A DNA stretch of 64,000 nucleotides, taken from Eubacterium_G segne. Lineage in GTDB: Bacteria > Bacillota > Clostridia > Lachnospirales > Lachnospiraceae. How positions within the stretch are numbered: position 1 is the stretch's first letter; the number at the start of each line of letters is the position of its first letter. This document shows positions 1 to 8,107 of the stretch, in pieces. The stretch is from positions 447,244-511,243 of the forward strand of contig NZ_JACOOZ010000001.1 of NCBI RefSeq assembly GCF_014287775.1, given 5' to 3'. The notes beneath the pieces are model-generated. The model searched no databases. It worked only from the letters and a program-made list of their open reading frames with translations, and had not been told where the DNA came from. The translations under genes and the position numbers were made by a program.

Positions 1-1137
1 CATAAAGTTGTTGGCACAAAATCTGTAAAATGCCCCTACCATTTCCATTATTACTAAATTATACTGGCTGACTGTATTAGCATTTTTGTGTAATTTTTCT
101 ATTTCCCTGCTAACTGCATCTTCTATGGATTTACTGTTTCCTAAATATATTGCCTTAAATAAATCATGCATTTTTGAATCTTCTGACTGTATAGTCATGT
201 TTTGCTCATTAGGTGCAATTTCTTCTATATTAATTGCCCTGTTGGTTCCATATAAAACCCTGTATGATACTGCCTCTCTTGCTCCTTCATAAGAACTGTT
301 TATGTTTAATATATTATCACACATTCTGCCTATACCTGCTGTAACCACGGCACCGATAACCCTGTTTACCCATTTGCAGAATTTGTCACAAATATCCGTA
401 AATTCCACCATTTTTTCTTTAGAACTTAATTCAATAATTAATACCGTATTTCCTAAATAAATAAATTCCCTGCAATTTATTCTTTCGGCAATTCTTTCCT
501 TTATTTCCCTTTCAACAGACATTGACAATAACAAAGGTTCCATATTTTCAGGAACATGATGAGTGGATGTATGGAAAACTGCACAGCAATAATAGGGTCC
601 CTTTAAATCAATTTTATAGGAATCCACAAATTTTGAATATTCCCCTTCATCAACTCTTCCTTCAATTAATGAAACAAATAAATTGGTCTGAAGTATTGGG
701 AGTACATCATTAAAATAATTCTCAAGTTTCTGAACATTTAATTTTTCTTCTCTTTCTACATCTAATGAATTTTTTACCCTTTTTAAACATTCAGTTAATT
801 CCTGGGAATTGATGGGTTTTAACATATATTCTTCAACCTCAAGATGAACTGCTTCCTTTGCATATTCAAATTCATCAAATCCCGTAAATATAATAATGTG
901 AATATTTCTGTAATCATCATTAAGCCTTTTAGATAACTCAAGGCCATCCATATAAGGCATCTTAATGTCAGTAATAACCACATCCGGCTGTGTCTTTTCA
1001 ACAAGCTCTAATGCCTTTACTCCATTAGTTGCACTGCCAACTACCTGAAATCCCAGCTGGTCCCAGGCTATTTTTTGTTTAATTACATCAATAACTTCTT
1101 CTTCATCATCTACTAGAATGACCTTATATTTATCCAT
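1..1137 (-). CDS. YesN-like response regulator (3' end outside window)
   Basis: This is a two-component response regulator whose C-terminus lies beyond the left edge; 379 codons are visible. Translation from the ATG at 1137 gives a receiver domain in residues 1-120: the acidic pair in VDDEEEV near the start, the phospho-acceptor Asp in DVVITDIKMP, Thr in IIIFTGFDEF and Lys in EYMLKPI. The roughly 250 residues after it are a linker of the type seen in YesN proteins. Those end in an AraC-type DNA-binding domain, but none is visible here, so that part is inferred. The ribosome binding site AAGGAAAG precedes the ATG. It lies downstream of the mgl genes on the same strand, separated by a terminator, so control of sugar uptake is a reasonable guess but not shown. 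Confidence 0.85.
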   Translation of the reverse strand, partial: MDKYKVILVDDEEEVIDVIKQKIAWDQLGFQVVGSATNGVKALELVEKTQPDVVITDIKMPYMDGLELSKRLNDDYRNIHIIIFTGFDEFEYAKEAVHLEVEEYMLKPINSQELTECLKRVKNSLDVEREEKLNVQKLENYFNDVLPILQTNLFVSLIEGRVDEGEYSKFVDSYKIDLKGPYYCCAVFHTSTHHVPENMEPLLLSMSVEREIKERIAERINCREFIYLGNTVLIIELSSKEKMVEFTDICDKFCKWVNRVIGAVVTAGIGRMCDNILNINSSYEGAREAVSYRVLYGTNRAINIEEIAPNEQNMTIQSEDSKMHDLFKAIYLGNSKSIEDAVSREIEKLHKNANTVSQYNLVIMEMVGAFYRFCANNFM

Positions 1138-1220
1138 AATACTTTCCTTATTTAATAGTTATTTTATCCTGTATTTCTATTTAATTATTATAACAAACAA
1201 TTAAATCAAATAAAATAATT

Positions 1221-1273
1221 AATGCTAAAATCGTCCTAACTGCCCTTAGACAATTAGAACGACTTTTAGCATT
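1221..1273 (-). terminator. Intrinsic terminator after mglC
   Basis: A long imperfect hairpin has arms at 1221-1239 and 1254-1273 (AATGCTAAAATCGT pairing with ACGACTTTTAGCATT). It lies just past the mglC stop and before the response-regulator start. Read on the minus strand it is followed by a T-rich stretch, so it probably ends the mgl transcript. Confidence 0.7.
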
Positions 1274-1303
1274 TATCATTTAAAAAATTTTATTACTTTT
1301 CCA

Positions 1304-2956
1304 TTATTTCTTCTGTACATATTTAAGGCAGTCAAGTGTTACTGCTGCAAGAATAATGATTCCTTCAAAAATAAACTGAAGGTTTGTATCAATTCCAAGA
1401 ATTGTAAGTGAATATGTAAGAGATGTAAATATAAGAACACCTGTTACAACACCTGAGATTTTACCAATACCACCTGTAAATGAAACACCACCTACTACGC
1501 AGGCTGCAATGGCATCCATATCCCATCCTTGTCCATAAGCTGCACTACCGGAACCAACCATTCTGTTACATTCAAGCCATGAGCCGAATCCATAAAGGAT
1601 ACCTGCAAGAATGAAAGCTCCCATTGTAACTTTAAATACTGATATACCGGAAACTGATGCTGCTTCAGGGTTTCCACCTACTGCAAATAAGTTCTTTCCA
1701 AAGGTTGTCTTATTCCAGATAAACCATACAACTGCTATTGCAACTACTGCCCACAAAATAATTGTTGGGAATCCTCCCAGCTGTGGAATAAATATATTTG
1801 GAATTGCCGGATCAATGGCACCAAATGAAACACCCTTTGTTGCATAAGTTACAAGACCAAATATAATAAGCATGTTAGCCATAGTTGATATAAACGGATG
1901 CATTTTAAACTTCGCCATAAAGAAACCTGCAATCATTGCAAAGCATGTTGTAAGAATAATACAAACAACTAAAGCAAATACTGCTCTTCCAGCAGGTGCC
2001 ATATTGGAGAAATCAAATATATGTCCGAATACACCACCTGTGTTAATGCCATTATGCATTATAATTGTTGAAGCAACCATGCCCATACCAACCATACGTC
2101 CAACAGAAAGGTCTGTTCCTGTTAAAAGAATCAATCCTGCAACTCCAAGGGCTAAGAACATTCTTGGTGATGCCTGCTGTAAAATATTAAGTATGTTTGT
2201 GTATGTAAGAAGCTGTGTATTTTTAACTACCGGTGTAATTGCACATAATGCAATAAAAATCAAAATAATTACAATATACAAACCGTTTTTGTATAAAAAC
2301 TGTGATAAATTAAATGTATATTTATAATTCTCCATTCTCTGCTGCATCTTCTGGGCAAATGTATACTTTGATGTACGCAGCAAATCAATTAAATGATACT
2401 TATGCATATATGCATCATGTTTTCTGTCTTTAATTTCCTGACATTTTGATTCATGAGTCATCTTAGCATCATATAATTTATTTTTATAAACATATTTTTC
2501 GTCTTTAATTTCTTCTGAATCTGATAATTTGCTTAAAGCAGCTTCATGTTCCTTTTTTAATTCAGCACAAACTTTTTCATAATTTGTTTTTTCAACTGCT
2601 TTTTCACTTTCACAACTAGCTGAAACTTTACTGTAATACTGGCTGTCATAATTTTTTGAAAGATATTCTTCTGCCTGGGCAATAAGCTTTGAAACTTCAT
2701 TCTTGTTTGAGCTTTCAACTGCCTTTGCCTTTTCTAAAGCCTTTTTGTCACTTTCAATAATTTTTGCCTTTTCTTCTTTAGTTAAATTCTTGTTTTCCTT
2801 TACAATTGCCATGTGGTTCTTTAAACTTCTGACTTTATCTGAACCATCTGCACGTAAGGAATCTATTTGTTTCTGTATTTTTCCAACATATTCATCTATC
2901 GGCTTAAGAAGCTTTTGTTCTTCATCAACCGAAAGAATAACACCTTTCTCTGCCAT
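1304..2956 (-). CDS. mglC: Galactose/methyl-galactoside ABC permease MglC with long N-terminal extension
   Basis: Inner-membrane permease of a galactose-type ABC importer, partner of MglA and MglB. Residues from about 220 to 550 are a standard BPD_transp_2 permease: first membrane segment LYIVIILIFIALCAI, then LTGTDLSVGRMVGMG, GGNPEAASVSGI and a C-terminal GVLIFTSLTYSLTILGID region. The family is usually about 330-340 residues; this one is 550. The first 215 or so residues are a highly charged Glu/Lys-rich, probably helical region with no membrane segment, so presumably cytoplasmic. The start is supported by GGAGAGAGGAG just upstream, and the extension is in one uninterrupted frame. Its role is unknown. 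The gap to mglA is only 18 bases, consistent with one operon. Confidence 0.9.
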   Translation of the reverse strand: MAEKGVILSVDEEQKLLKPIDEYVGKIQKQIDSLRADGSDKVRSLKNHMAIVKENKNLTKEEKAKIIESDKKALEKAKAVESSNKNEVSKLIAQAEEYLSKNYDSQYYSKVSASCESEKAVEKTNYEKVCAELKKEHEAALSKLSDSEEIKDEKYVYKNKLYDAKMTHESKCQEIKDRKHDAYMHKYHLIDLLRTSKYTFAQKMQQRMENYKYTFNLSQFLYKNGLYIVIILIFIALCAITPVVKNTQLLTYTNILNILQQASPRMFLALGVAGLILLTGTDLSVGRMVGMGMVASTIIMHNGINTGGVFGHIFDFSNMAPAGRAVFALVVCIILTTCFAMIAGFFMAKFKMHPFISTMANMLIIFGLVTYATKGVSFGAIDPAIPNIFIPQLGGFPTIILWAVVAIAVVWFIWNKTTFGKNLFAVGGNPEAASVSGISVFKVTMGAFILAGILYGFGSWLECNRMVGSGSAAYGQGWDMDAIAACVVGGVSFTGGIGKISGVVTGVLIFTSLTYSLTILGIDTNLQFIFEGIIILAAVTLDCLKYVQKK

Positions 2957-2974
2957 ATTAAATACTCCTCTCTC

Positions 2975-4483
2975 CTACAAATATTTAGCACTAAGCCTTA
3001 ATAATTCTTCCTGATTTGTTTCATTTGTATTAACTATTCCTGCAAGATGTCCATTAGACATTACGCCAATACGATTTGTGATTCCTAATATCTCCGGCAT
3101 TTCAGATGAAACAACTATTATTGTTTTTCCCTGTTTAGCCATATTAATAATCAACTCATATATTTCATATTTTGCGCCAACGTCAATACCTCTGGTAGGA
3201 TCATCCATCATAAATACATTTGGTGAACGTTCAAGCCATTTACCAAATATTGCTTTTTGCTGATTTCCTCCTGAAAGATTTGAAATCATATCATCAGGTC
3301 CCATACACTTGGTGTGCATTACCTTTATTTCCTCTGCTGTTGCACGAACCATGTCATCCTTTGATAAAGCAATGCCTCTCTTATAATGATTCATGTTTGC
3401 AATGGTAGTATTAAATGTAATATCTCCTTTTAAGAAAAGACCGTTTGCTTTTCTTTCTTCCGTTATTAAAGCAAATCCATGATCCATGGCATCTTTAGGT
3501 GATGAAAAATTCATTACTTTTCCATCATACATTATATTACCTGCTGCTCGTGTTCTGACACCAAATATAGTTTCAAGGAGTTCTGTACGACCGGCTCCAA
3601 CTAAACCGTATAATCCAAATATTTCACCTTTTCTTATATCAAAAGAAATATTTTGAAGTTTTGGTGCATATTTTGTAGAAAGATTTTCCACTGAGAAAAT
3701 CACTTCTCCCGGTTTGTTGTCTACAGGTGGGAATCTGTTATCTAGGGAACGACCAACCATAGCCGATATCAGCTCATTCATATTTGTATCTTTGCTGTCC
3801 TTAGTCATTACCAGACTTCCATCTCGTAAAACAGAAATTTCATCACATATCTCAAAAATTTCGTCCATCTTATGGGATATATATATTAATGAAATTCCCT
3901 GACTTTTTAGTTGTCTCATCATTTTAAACAGCTTTTCTACTTCCGGTGCTGTTAATGATGATGTAGGCTCGTCAAGTACGATTACCTTTGAATTATATGA
4001 AATAGCCTTTGCAATTTCACACATCTGTCTCTGGGACACAGACATTTTCTTCATTGGCTGTGTCATATTAACAGTTATTCCTAATTTTCTAAATAAATCG
4101 GAAGCTTCTTTTTTCATTCTTCCTTCGTCAACCATGCCTAATGAGTTTTTAGGATATCTGCCTAAAAACAGGTTGTCAACAACGCTTCTTTCGAGACACT
4201 GATTAAGTTCCTGATGAACCATGGCAACCCCGTTTTCAAGAGCATCTTTTGGACCGGAAAAATTAACTTCCCTTCCGTCTAATATTATTGTTCCTTCGTC
4301 CTTTTGATAGGTTCCGAAGAGACATTTCATCATTGTCGATTTACCTGCTCCATTTTCACCCATAAGGCCCATTATTGATCCCGGTTTAACATTCAAATTA
4401 ATATGTTTCAGAACCTTATTTCGGCCGAATGATTTACTCATGCCGTTAATCGACAGGATGTATTCATTCTTATCTTCCACCAT
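2975..4483 (-). CDS. mglA: Galactose-type sugar ABC importer, double ATPase MglA
   Basis: This is a 502-residue double ATPase that energises monosaccharide uptake through MglC. The first nucleotide-binding domain has Walker A GENGAGKST near residue 43, the MglA-type signature MSVSQRQM and Walker B VIVLDEPTSSL. The second domain has the divergent Walker A GLVGAGRTE, signature LSGGNQQK and Walker B FMMDDPTRGID. That asymmetry and length are normal for the MglA/RbsA/XylG family. The gene lies between mglB and mglC in the usual B-A-C order. A hairpin in the mglB-mglA gap may lower its expression relative to the binding protein. Confidence 0.95.
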   Translation of the reverse strand: MVEDKNEYILSINGMSKSFGRNKVLKHINLNVKPGSIMGLMGENGAGKSTMMKCLFGTYQKDEGTIILDGREVNFSGPKDALENGVAMVHQELNQCLERSVVDNLFLGRYPKNSLGMVDEGRMKKEASDLFRKLGITVNMTQPMKKMSVSQRQMCEIAKAISYNSKVIVLDEPTSSLTAPEVEKLFKMMRQLKSQGISLIYISHKMDEIFEICDEISVLRDGSLVMTKDSKDTNMNELISAMVGRSLDNRFPPVDNKPGEVIFSVENLSTKYAPKLQNISFDIRKGEIFGLYGLVGAGRTELLETIFGVRTRAAGNIMYDGKVMNFSSPKDAMDHGFALITEERKANGLFLKGDITFNTTIANMNHYKRGIALSKDDMVRATAEEIKVMHTKCMGPDDMISNLSGGNQQKAIFGKWLERSPNVFMMDDPTRGIDVGAKYEIYELIINMAKQGKTIIVVSSEMPEILGITNRIGVMSNGHLAGIVNTNETNQEELLRLSAKYL

Positions 4484-4510
4484 ATCTACACTTCCTCTTT
4501 CTTTTTCAAA

Positions 4511-4538
4511 GAAGGGAGGCTTTATTTCGCCACCCTTC
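4511..4538 (-). promoter_or_regulatory. Intercistronic hairpin between mglB and mglA
   Basis: Arms at 4511-4520 (GAAGGGAGGC) and 4529-4538 (GCCACCCTTC) form a ten-pair GC-rich hairpin with one mismatch and an eight-base loop. On the minus strand it lies after the mglB stop and before the mglA ribosome binding site, followed by TTTG then A residues rather than a clean T-run. Such hairpins commonly act as partial terminators or protect the upstream mRNA so that binding protein outnumbers ATPase. That role is inferred. Confidence 0.6.
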
Positions 4539-4567
4539 CTGTTAATTATTTCAATTTACCTTTAACT

Positions 4568-5839
4568 CTATTTTGAGAGAATTGATGTATATGAAGCTGC
4601 ATTATCTGTTTTAACCATGTTAATTGCGAATGCATCATATTCACCCGGATTTCCTAAACGGTTAGTAATATTTGATTCTGTCTGTCCGTCACCACCAATA
4701 TAATCTACCTTAAGGTTAAGAAGGTCATCATACTTTTCAAGTAATGGCTGGTATGTTGAGCTAAGGAAGTTGTCTGATGCATTGTAAATGTTAAGCCATA
4801 CTTTCTTTTCTGCGCTCTTGCTTGAATCAAGCTTTTTTGAAACCTTGTCGTAAATCTTTGTTGAATCTGTAAAATCTTTGTAGTTGTCAGCTGTTACAGC
4901 AACGTTTAATGCGTAATATGATCTTTCTTCTTCGCTGTATCTGTAATCTTCATCCTTTGTAAGGCTGTTTCCTGCATCGTCAGGTGTTCCAATTCCTGTA
5001 TCAATATCTACACCATCAAGTGCATTACGGAGAACTCTAAGTGTAAGGTATGCCTGAACATCAGCATGCTGTGAAATTGTTCCGCCGTATCCTTCTGCTA
5101 TAGCTGCTACTGCATCGCTGTTAGCATCATATCCAAATGTTGGAACCTTGTTGTCCTTAGCCCATGCATTAAACATTGACATTCCCATACCATCATTATT
5201 TGATACAACTACATCAATCTGTTTGCCAAATGAAGCTGTCCATGTTCCAATGGCATTTCCTGCTGTTGCTGCATCCCATGTTGCACCGGCTGAATTCTTC
5301 ATTTCCTGTGATGCTAACTCTCTGACTGTATATGTCTTTCCATTAACTTCCAAAGTTGCATCCTGTACAGCTTTTGATTTGCCGTCTACGTTGGTTCCTG
5401 CCGGTGATGAATCAACACTTCCGTCTTTCTTTACAGCTGTTCCGAGAGCTGTACGAACACCACATGTACGTGCGATTGAATCATTGTGTCCGATATCTCC
5501 GATGGCAAGAACATAACCGATTATTCCGTCTCCATTTCTATCGATTTTGTCGATGTTTGCCTTAATGTAATCTAATACCATCTGTCCCTGAAGTTCTGCA
5601 CCCTGGTTAGCATCAAATCCTACATAATATGTATCTTTGTTGAAATTAAGTGCTGTTGTGTCAAGAGCGCCTGTGGAGCTGTTTGACGGTTGACGGTTAA
5701 ACCAGCATAATGGCTTATCCTTATTTGCCACTGAACCGGTTGAAGTTCCTCCTGAACTTCCTCCTGATGATCCGCAGCCTACCATTGACATTCCAAGGGC
5801 TGCTGCAACTAAAACTGTTAAAAACTTTGATCTTCTCAT
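4568..5839 (-). CDS. mglB: Galactose-binding lipoprotein MglB, apparently circularly permuted
   Basis: Extracytoplasmic sugar-binding lipoprotein of the Mgl importer, 423 residues, with a signal peptide ending in lipobox MVGC (Cys22). Its order is unusual against classical MglB. After the lipoprotein linker it begins at the equivalent of the middle of the N-lobe (CWFNRQPS, like E. coli FFNKEPS, then YYVGFD). It continues through a Ca2+ loop DRNGDGII (100-107), GHND with R124, W188, SNNDGMGM (213-220) and GYDA (236-239), to the family's normal C-terminal strand (ALNVAVTADNYKDF). The missing first segment then follows at residues 345-423: IYNASDNF (E. coli IYKYDDNF) and FAINMV (LAINLV). Ligand residues therefore seem conserved but permuted. 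RBS AGGAGG. Galactose or glucose is the likely ligand by family. Confidence 0.9.
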   Translation of the reverse strand: MRRSKFLTVLVAAALGMSMVGCGSSGGSSGGTSTGSVANKDKPLCWFNRQPSNSSTGALDTTALNFNKDTYYVGFDANQGAELQGQMVLDYIKANIDKIDRNGDGIIGYVLAIGDIGHNDSIARTCGVRTALGTAVKKDGSVDSSPAGTNVDGKSKAVQDATLEVNGKTYTVRELASQEMKNSAGATWDAATAGNAIGTWTASFGKQIDVVVSNNDGMGMSMFNAWAKDNKVPTFGYDANSDAVAAIAEGYGGTISQHADVQAYLTLRVLRNALDGVDIDTGIGTPDDAGNSLTKDEDYRYSEEERSYYALNVAVTADNYKDFTDSTKIYDKVSKKLDSSKSAEKKVWLNIYNASDNFLSSTYQPLLEKYDDLLNLKVDYIGGDGQTESNITNRLGNPGEYDAFAINMVKTDNAASYTSILSK

Positions 5840-6020
5840 CTTAATATTCCTCCTATTTGTTAATATTGTTGTTTTTTTCCTGTCTTTATTGACTAACTTT
5901 ATTATAATTTCATTTCTTTTTAGAAAAAATAGAATATTTTTAGGTAAATTATCAAAATTTTACTGTTTTTTAACAATTTTTATAGGTATTTTTACTAAAA
6001 TCGTTTTTATGTTAAAGGTA

Positions 6021-6081
6021 AAAAAATAGTATTCATGAAACTAAAGTTTAAAAAGTCTTTAATTTCCGAATACTATTTTTT
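6021..6081 (-). terminator. Terminator after the YghZ-like reductase; mgl upstream region
   Basis: Outer arms at 6021-6034 and 6068-6081 (AAAAAATAGTATTC with GAATACTATTTTTT) are extended by inner arms at 6037-6046 and 6057-6066 with one mismatch. T-runs flank it on both strands. It follows the reductase stop on the minus strand. The rest of 5840-6020 is very AT-rich upstream DNA of mglB. A minus-strand TATAAT at 5901-5906 is a possible -10 box, but no good -35 box is visible. Confidence 0.65.
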
Positions 6082-6099
6082 AGTTATTTATTATGCTAA

Positions 6100-7092
6100 T
6101 TACATTAAACTTATATTATCAATAGCTTCTCTTTCTTCCTTGGAAAATTCTGTATTATTTATACATCCAATGTTATCAAGAATCTGTGACGGTCTTGAAG
6201 CTCCTATTAGCACGCTGGTAATATCACCATCTCTCAAAATCCATGATAATGCCATTTGCGCTAAAGTCTGTCCTCTTTTTGCTGCAATTCCTCTTAATGC
6301 CTTAACCCTGTTTATTTTTTCTTCAGTTATGGCATTTTCTTTAAGGAAACGTCCATCTGTACGGACACGACTGTCCTCAGGGATACCGTTAATATATCTG
6401 TCTGTTAATACTCCCTGCTCTAACGGACAGAATGTTATTACTCCTATTCCATTATAAGCAGCATAATCTTTTAATCCGTCATTTTCTATTGTTCTGTCAA
6501 AAATGGAATATCTTCTCTGATTTATTATAAAAGGTGTTCCATATTCGTTAAACAGCTTAACAGCTTCCATGGTCTGTTCTCTATTGTAATTTGAAATGCC
6601 TATGTACAAAGCTTTACCGCTTTTTACAATTCCGTCTAAGGCTCTCACTGTTTCCTCTAAAGGCGTATTAGGATCAGGTCTGTGATGATAAAAAATATCA
6701 ACATAATCCAGTCCCATTCTTTTAAGACTTTGATCAAGACTTGCCACAAGATATTTTTTACTTCCCCCATCACCGTAAGGTCCCTGCCACATACCGTATC
6801 CTGCCTTAGTAGAAACAATTATTTCATCTCTGTATGCATCAAGCCCTCTCTTTAATATTCTTCCAAAATTTTCTTCTGCCGCTCCTGCTACTGGTCCATA
6901 GTTATTAGCCAAATCAAAGTGAGTTATTCCATTGTCAAAGGCGGTATAGCACATTTCTGTCATGTTATCAAAATTTCCGTTAGAACCAAAGTTATGCCAT
7001 AGTCCCAGAGAAACCTGTGGCAACATTAATCCACTGTTTCCGCACCTTGAATACTTCATTTTTTCATATCTTTTTTTATCTGCAATGTACAT
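6100..7092 (-). CDS. Aldo/keto reductase, YghZ/L-glyceraldehyde-3-phosphate reductase type
   Basis: Cytosolic NADPH-dependent aldo/keto reductase of 330 residues, the normal length for the YghZ (AKR14) group. Near-diagnostic stretches are visible from residue 17 on: CGNSGLMLPQVSLGLWHNFG, THFDLANNYGP, AAEENFGRIL, STKAGYGMWQGPYG, SLDQSLKRMGLDYVDIFYHH and SVLIGASRPSQ. The catalytic Asp/Tyr are in FDLANNYG, Lys in STKAGYG and His in the FYHHR segment. The E. coli homologue reduces L-glyceraldehyde-3-phosphate and methylglyoxal; the substrate here is inferred. GGAAAGGATG precedes the ATG. Its proximity to the mgl genes may be coincidental; it is a separate unit with its own terminator. Confidence 0.9.
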   Translation of the reverse strand: MYIADKKRYEKMKYSRCGNSGLMLPQVSLGLWHNFGSNGNFDNMTEMCYTAFDNGITHFDLANNYGPVAGAAEENFGRILKRGLDAYRDEIIVSTKAGYGMWQGPYGDGGSKKYLVASLDQSLKRMGLDYVDIFYHHRPDPNTPLEETVRALDGIVKSGKALYIGISNYNREQTMEAVKLFNEYGTPFIINQRRYSIFDRTIENDGLKDYAAYNGIGVITFCPLEQGVLTDRYINGIPEDSRVRTDGRFLKENAITEEKINRVKALRGIAAKRGQTLAQMALSWILRDGDITSVLIGASRPSQILDNIGCINNTEFSKEEREAIDNISLM

Positions 7093-7240
7093 ATTTTCAT
7101 CCTTTCCGTGTAAATATACACTCCTGTCACGTTTATTATTAATGGTATTTTGTCACTTATAAATATTTTTGTCAATTTAATATTTTTTGCTGTTATCAAT
7201 TATATTTTTTCAATTACTCCTTATTATTTATATTGCAAAT

Positions 7241-7312
7241 AAAAGCCCGGAAACTGTTATTTACAATAGTATTTTCTAGTCTTTACTAGGTTTATAACAA
7301 TTTCGGGCTTTT
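7241..7312 (-). terminator. Intrinsic terminator after spoVT
   Basis: AAAAGCCCGGAAACTGTTAT at 7241-7260 pairs with ATAACAATTTCGGGCTTTT at 7294-7312, leaving a short AT-rich loop region. It lies eight bases after the spoVT stop and ends in CTTTTATTT on the minus strand. Confidence 0.85.
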
Positions 7313-7320
7313 ATAATATT

Positions 7321-7869
7321 TTATGCTTCCATCTGGCGTCCGAGAAATTCAGCCGCCACTCCTGCTAACTTCTGCTCCGTGACACTTACCTTCTGCTTTT
7401 CATCCTTTGAAAGAATGATTACGCTTCCTATTATGTCACCTTCACATATTATTGGATAAATAATCTGATCCATCTCAGGTGCTTCCATACCTTCAACTAT
7501 TGGTATAGCCTTTTCAACTCCATTTTCTGTGGTAAGATTTTCCCTTGCTTCTAAGAGATTTTCTAATTCCTTACTAATTCCTCTGCCTATTAATTCCTTT
7601 TTGGTTCCTCCTGCTACGGCAATTACCTGATCTCTGTCAGTTATCACTATACGATATCCTGACACCTGTGCAAGACTTTCCGCATATTGCTTGGCAAAAC
7701 TGTCAATTTCACCTATTGGAGAATATTTTTTCAGAATTATTTCTCCTTCTCTATTAGTAAAAATCTCCATGGGATCACCTTCTCTAATTCTAAGAGTCCG
7801 TCGGATTTCCTTAGGAACTACAACTCTTCCCAAATCGTCTATTCTTCTGACTATACCTGTTGCTTTCAT
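7321..7869 (-). CDS. spoVT: Stage V sporulation transcription factor SpoVT
   Basis: AbrB-family regulator of late forespore genes, 182 residues, close to the B. subtilis length of 178. Residues 1-50 are the swapped-hairpin DNA-binding domain with MKATGIVRRIDDLGRVVVPK and IRRTLRIREGDPMEIF. Residues 55-180 form a GAF-like sensor domain ending in GVAAEFLGRQMEA. The near-identity of the first 50 residues to Bacillus SpoVT supports the assignment over AbrB or Abh, which lack the GAF domain. It implies an endospore-forming lineage. It is monocistronic, with a terminator right behind it. The GGAGG in front of the ATG is rather far (about 12 bases). Confidence 0.95.
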   Translation of the reverse strand: MKATGIVRRIDDLGRVVVPKEIRRTLRIREGDPMEIFTNREGEIILKKYSPIGEIDSFAKQYAESLAQVSGYRIVITDRDQVIAVAGGTKKELIGRGISKELENLLEARENLTTENGVEKAIPIVEGMEAPEMDQIIYPIICEGDIIGSVIILSKDEKQKVSVTEQKLAGVAAEFLGRQMEA

Positions 7870-7994
7870 ATACCCACTTTTCCTCCATTATCAAATTTAT
7901 AGTGATTTTGCTTTTTCTTATGTCTGGCAAAATCCCGTTTTGCTAAATAAAAGCTTTGGAGTTATTATGTGGAAAAATTAAGAAAATATTCTTT

Positions 7995-8093
7995 TATTCT
8001 ACATATACTACTGTTGAATTTATGTTATTCTGTATCCTTAATATGTATAAATTCTTTTAGCATTTCCATATTAATGCATGTTGCAATATGCAT
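7995..8093 (-). CDS. Possible 32-residue ORF downstream of the rubrerythrin fusion
   Basis: An ATG at 8093 lies three bases after GGAAGGAG and opens a 32-codon frame beginning MHIATCINMEMLKEFI. It sits just after the stop of the rubrerythrin fusion on the same strand. The start faintly resembles the first residues of LysR-type regulators, so it may be a decayed gene start rather than a functional small protein. The short spacing also argues against efficient translation. Nothing else is visible between 7870 and 8107. Confidence 0.2.
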
Positions 8094-8107
8094 AATCTCC
8101 TTCCACT

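Noticed and set aside
1872..2327. A 151-codon plus-strand open frame inside mglC
   Set aside because: Antisense shadow of a conserved permease domain with no start signal.
4568..5839. Explaining the mglB order as an assembly error or a neighbouring gene fusion
   Set aside because: The frame is continuous with a single signal peptide, a linker and one stop; no second copy of the moved segment exists nearby, and both join points match the same loop.
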